Shown here: piece by piece, positions 31,369 through 31,478 of the stretch | Numbering within the stretch: position 1 is the first letter of the stretch | Layout: the number at the start of each line of letters is the position of its first letter | Assembly: GCA_015478945.1 (NCBI GenBank) | Contig: JABUQX010007576.1 | Coordinates: 70,001 to 101,478 of the forward strand | DNA from: Trachelipus rathkii | Lineage: Eukaryota > Arthropoda > Malacostraca > Isopoda > Trachelipodidae | Direction of reading: 5' to 3' | DNA: 31,478 nt | The notes under the pieces: generated by a model | The model's database searches: none | The model's input: the letters and a program-made list of their open reading frames with translations, nothing else | What the model was told of the DNA's origin: nothing | Program-made: the position numbers and the translations under genes

Positions 31369-31478
31369 CAAACGGGGGACAGAGGGTCCCCCCCGTCGTC
31401 CACCGGTAGGCCAAGAGACCCCCAACTCCTGAAATCTTTGCGTTTTACCCTATGGTATTCCTTTAATATCTACTCCCT
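31369..31478 (+). CDS. Possible exon start running off the window
   Basis: ATATATTTTTCAG (ending 31368) is a good acceptor, and composition becomes GC-rich right after it. The frame CAA ACG GGG is open to the end of the window, about 36 codons (QTGDRGSPPSSTGRPRDPQL and on). The first bases form a hairpin GGGGGAC (31374-31380) with GTCCCCC (31386-31392). It may be an exon of a gene continuing to the right or the edge of a GC-rich mobile element. Confidence 0.3.

Noticed and set aside
1..31478. CRISPR array, bacterial operon or prophage
   Set aside because: No regularly spaced identical repeats with unique spacers and no dense coding; introns, SINE and haspin indicate a eukaryote.

Overview
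The window looks like nuclear DNA of an animal, most probably an arthropod. The signs are a very A+T-rich background (about 70% by eye, not computed), long TA and ATT microsatellites, GT-AG introns, a tRNA-derived SINE, an LTR-retrotransposon Gag relic and two exons of the eukaryotic kinase haspin. Some features, such as the three-hairpin block and the Ser-rich tandem repeat after the Gag relic, make me lean towards a crustacean, but that is only an impression. Nothing suggests a bacterial operon; most open frames are chance runs in AT-rich sequence.

Layout. 1-440: GC-richer non-coding block ending in a consensus splice donor. 440-5170: T-rich, G-over-C sequence with a 36-bp tandem repeat and an ATT array, compatible with a long intron read left to right. 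5170-9770: mixed AT-rich DNA with a C/T-only tract near 8.45-8.64 kb. 9775-10071 (minus): an open frame of exon-like composition. 11330-14200: an LTR-retroelement relic with interleaved inverted repeats, a 46-bp tandem repeat, a probable primer-binding site, a gag broken at five places, three perfect hairpins, a degenerate 63-bp tandem repeat, a poly-T block and a candidate polypurine tract/LTR start. No pol was found. 14.8-28.4 kb: diverged copies of one dispersed repeat (family A) in both orientations, long TA tracts, and three unassigned candidate exons (17689-18090 minus, 19135-19328 minus, 23672-23986 plus). 27237-27822: haspin exons. 28797-28982: SINE. 30113-30180: small GC-rich hairpin block. 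31369-31478: possible exon running off the window.

The firmest functional call is haspin (histone H3 Thr3 kinase). Exon 1 (DLE region) and exon 2 (catalytic loop HRDLHWGN) have matching GT-AG sites, but a 22-bp duplication inside the catalytic-loop codons shifts the frame, and a decayed second copy of exon 2 follows. This is either a pseudogene or an assembly or local duplication artefact at an otherwise live gene. No other haspin exons were found. The genes do not form a visible pathway: this is mainly intergenic or intronic DNA with mobile-element remains.
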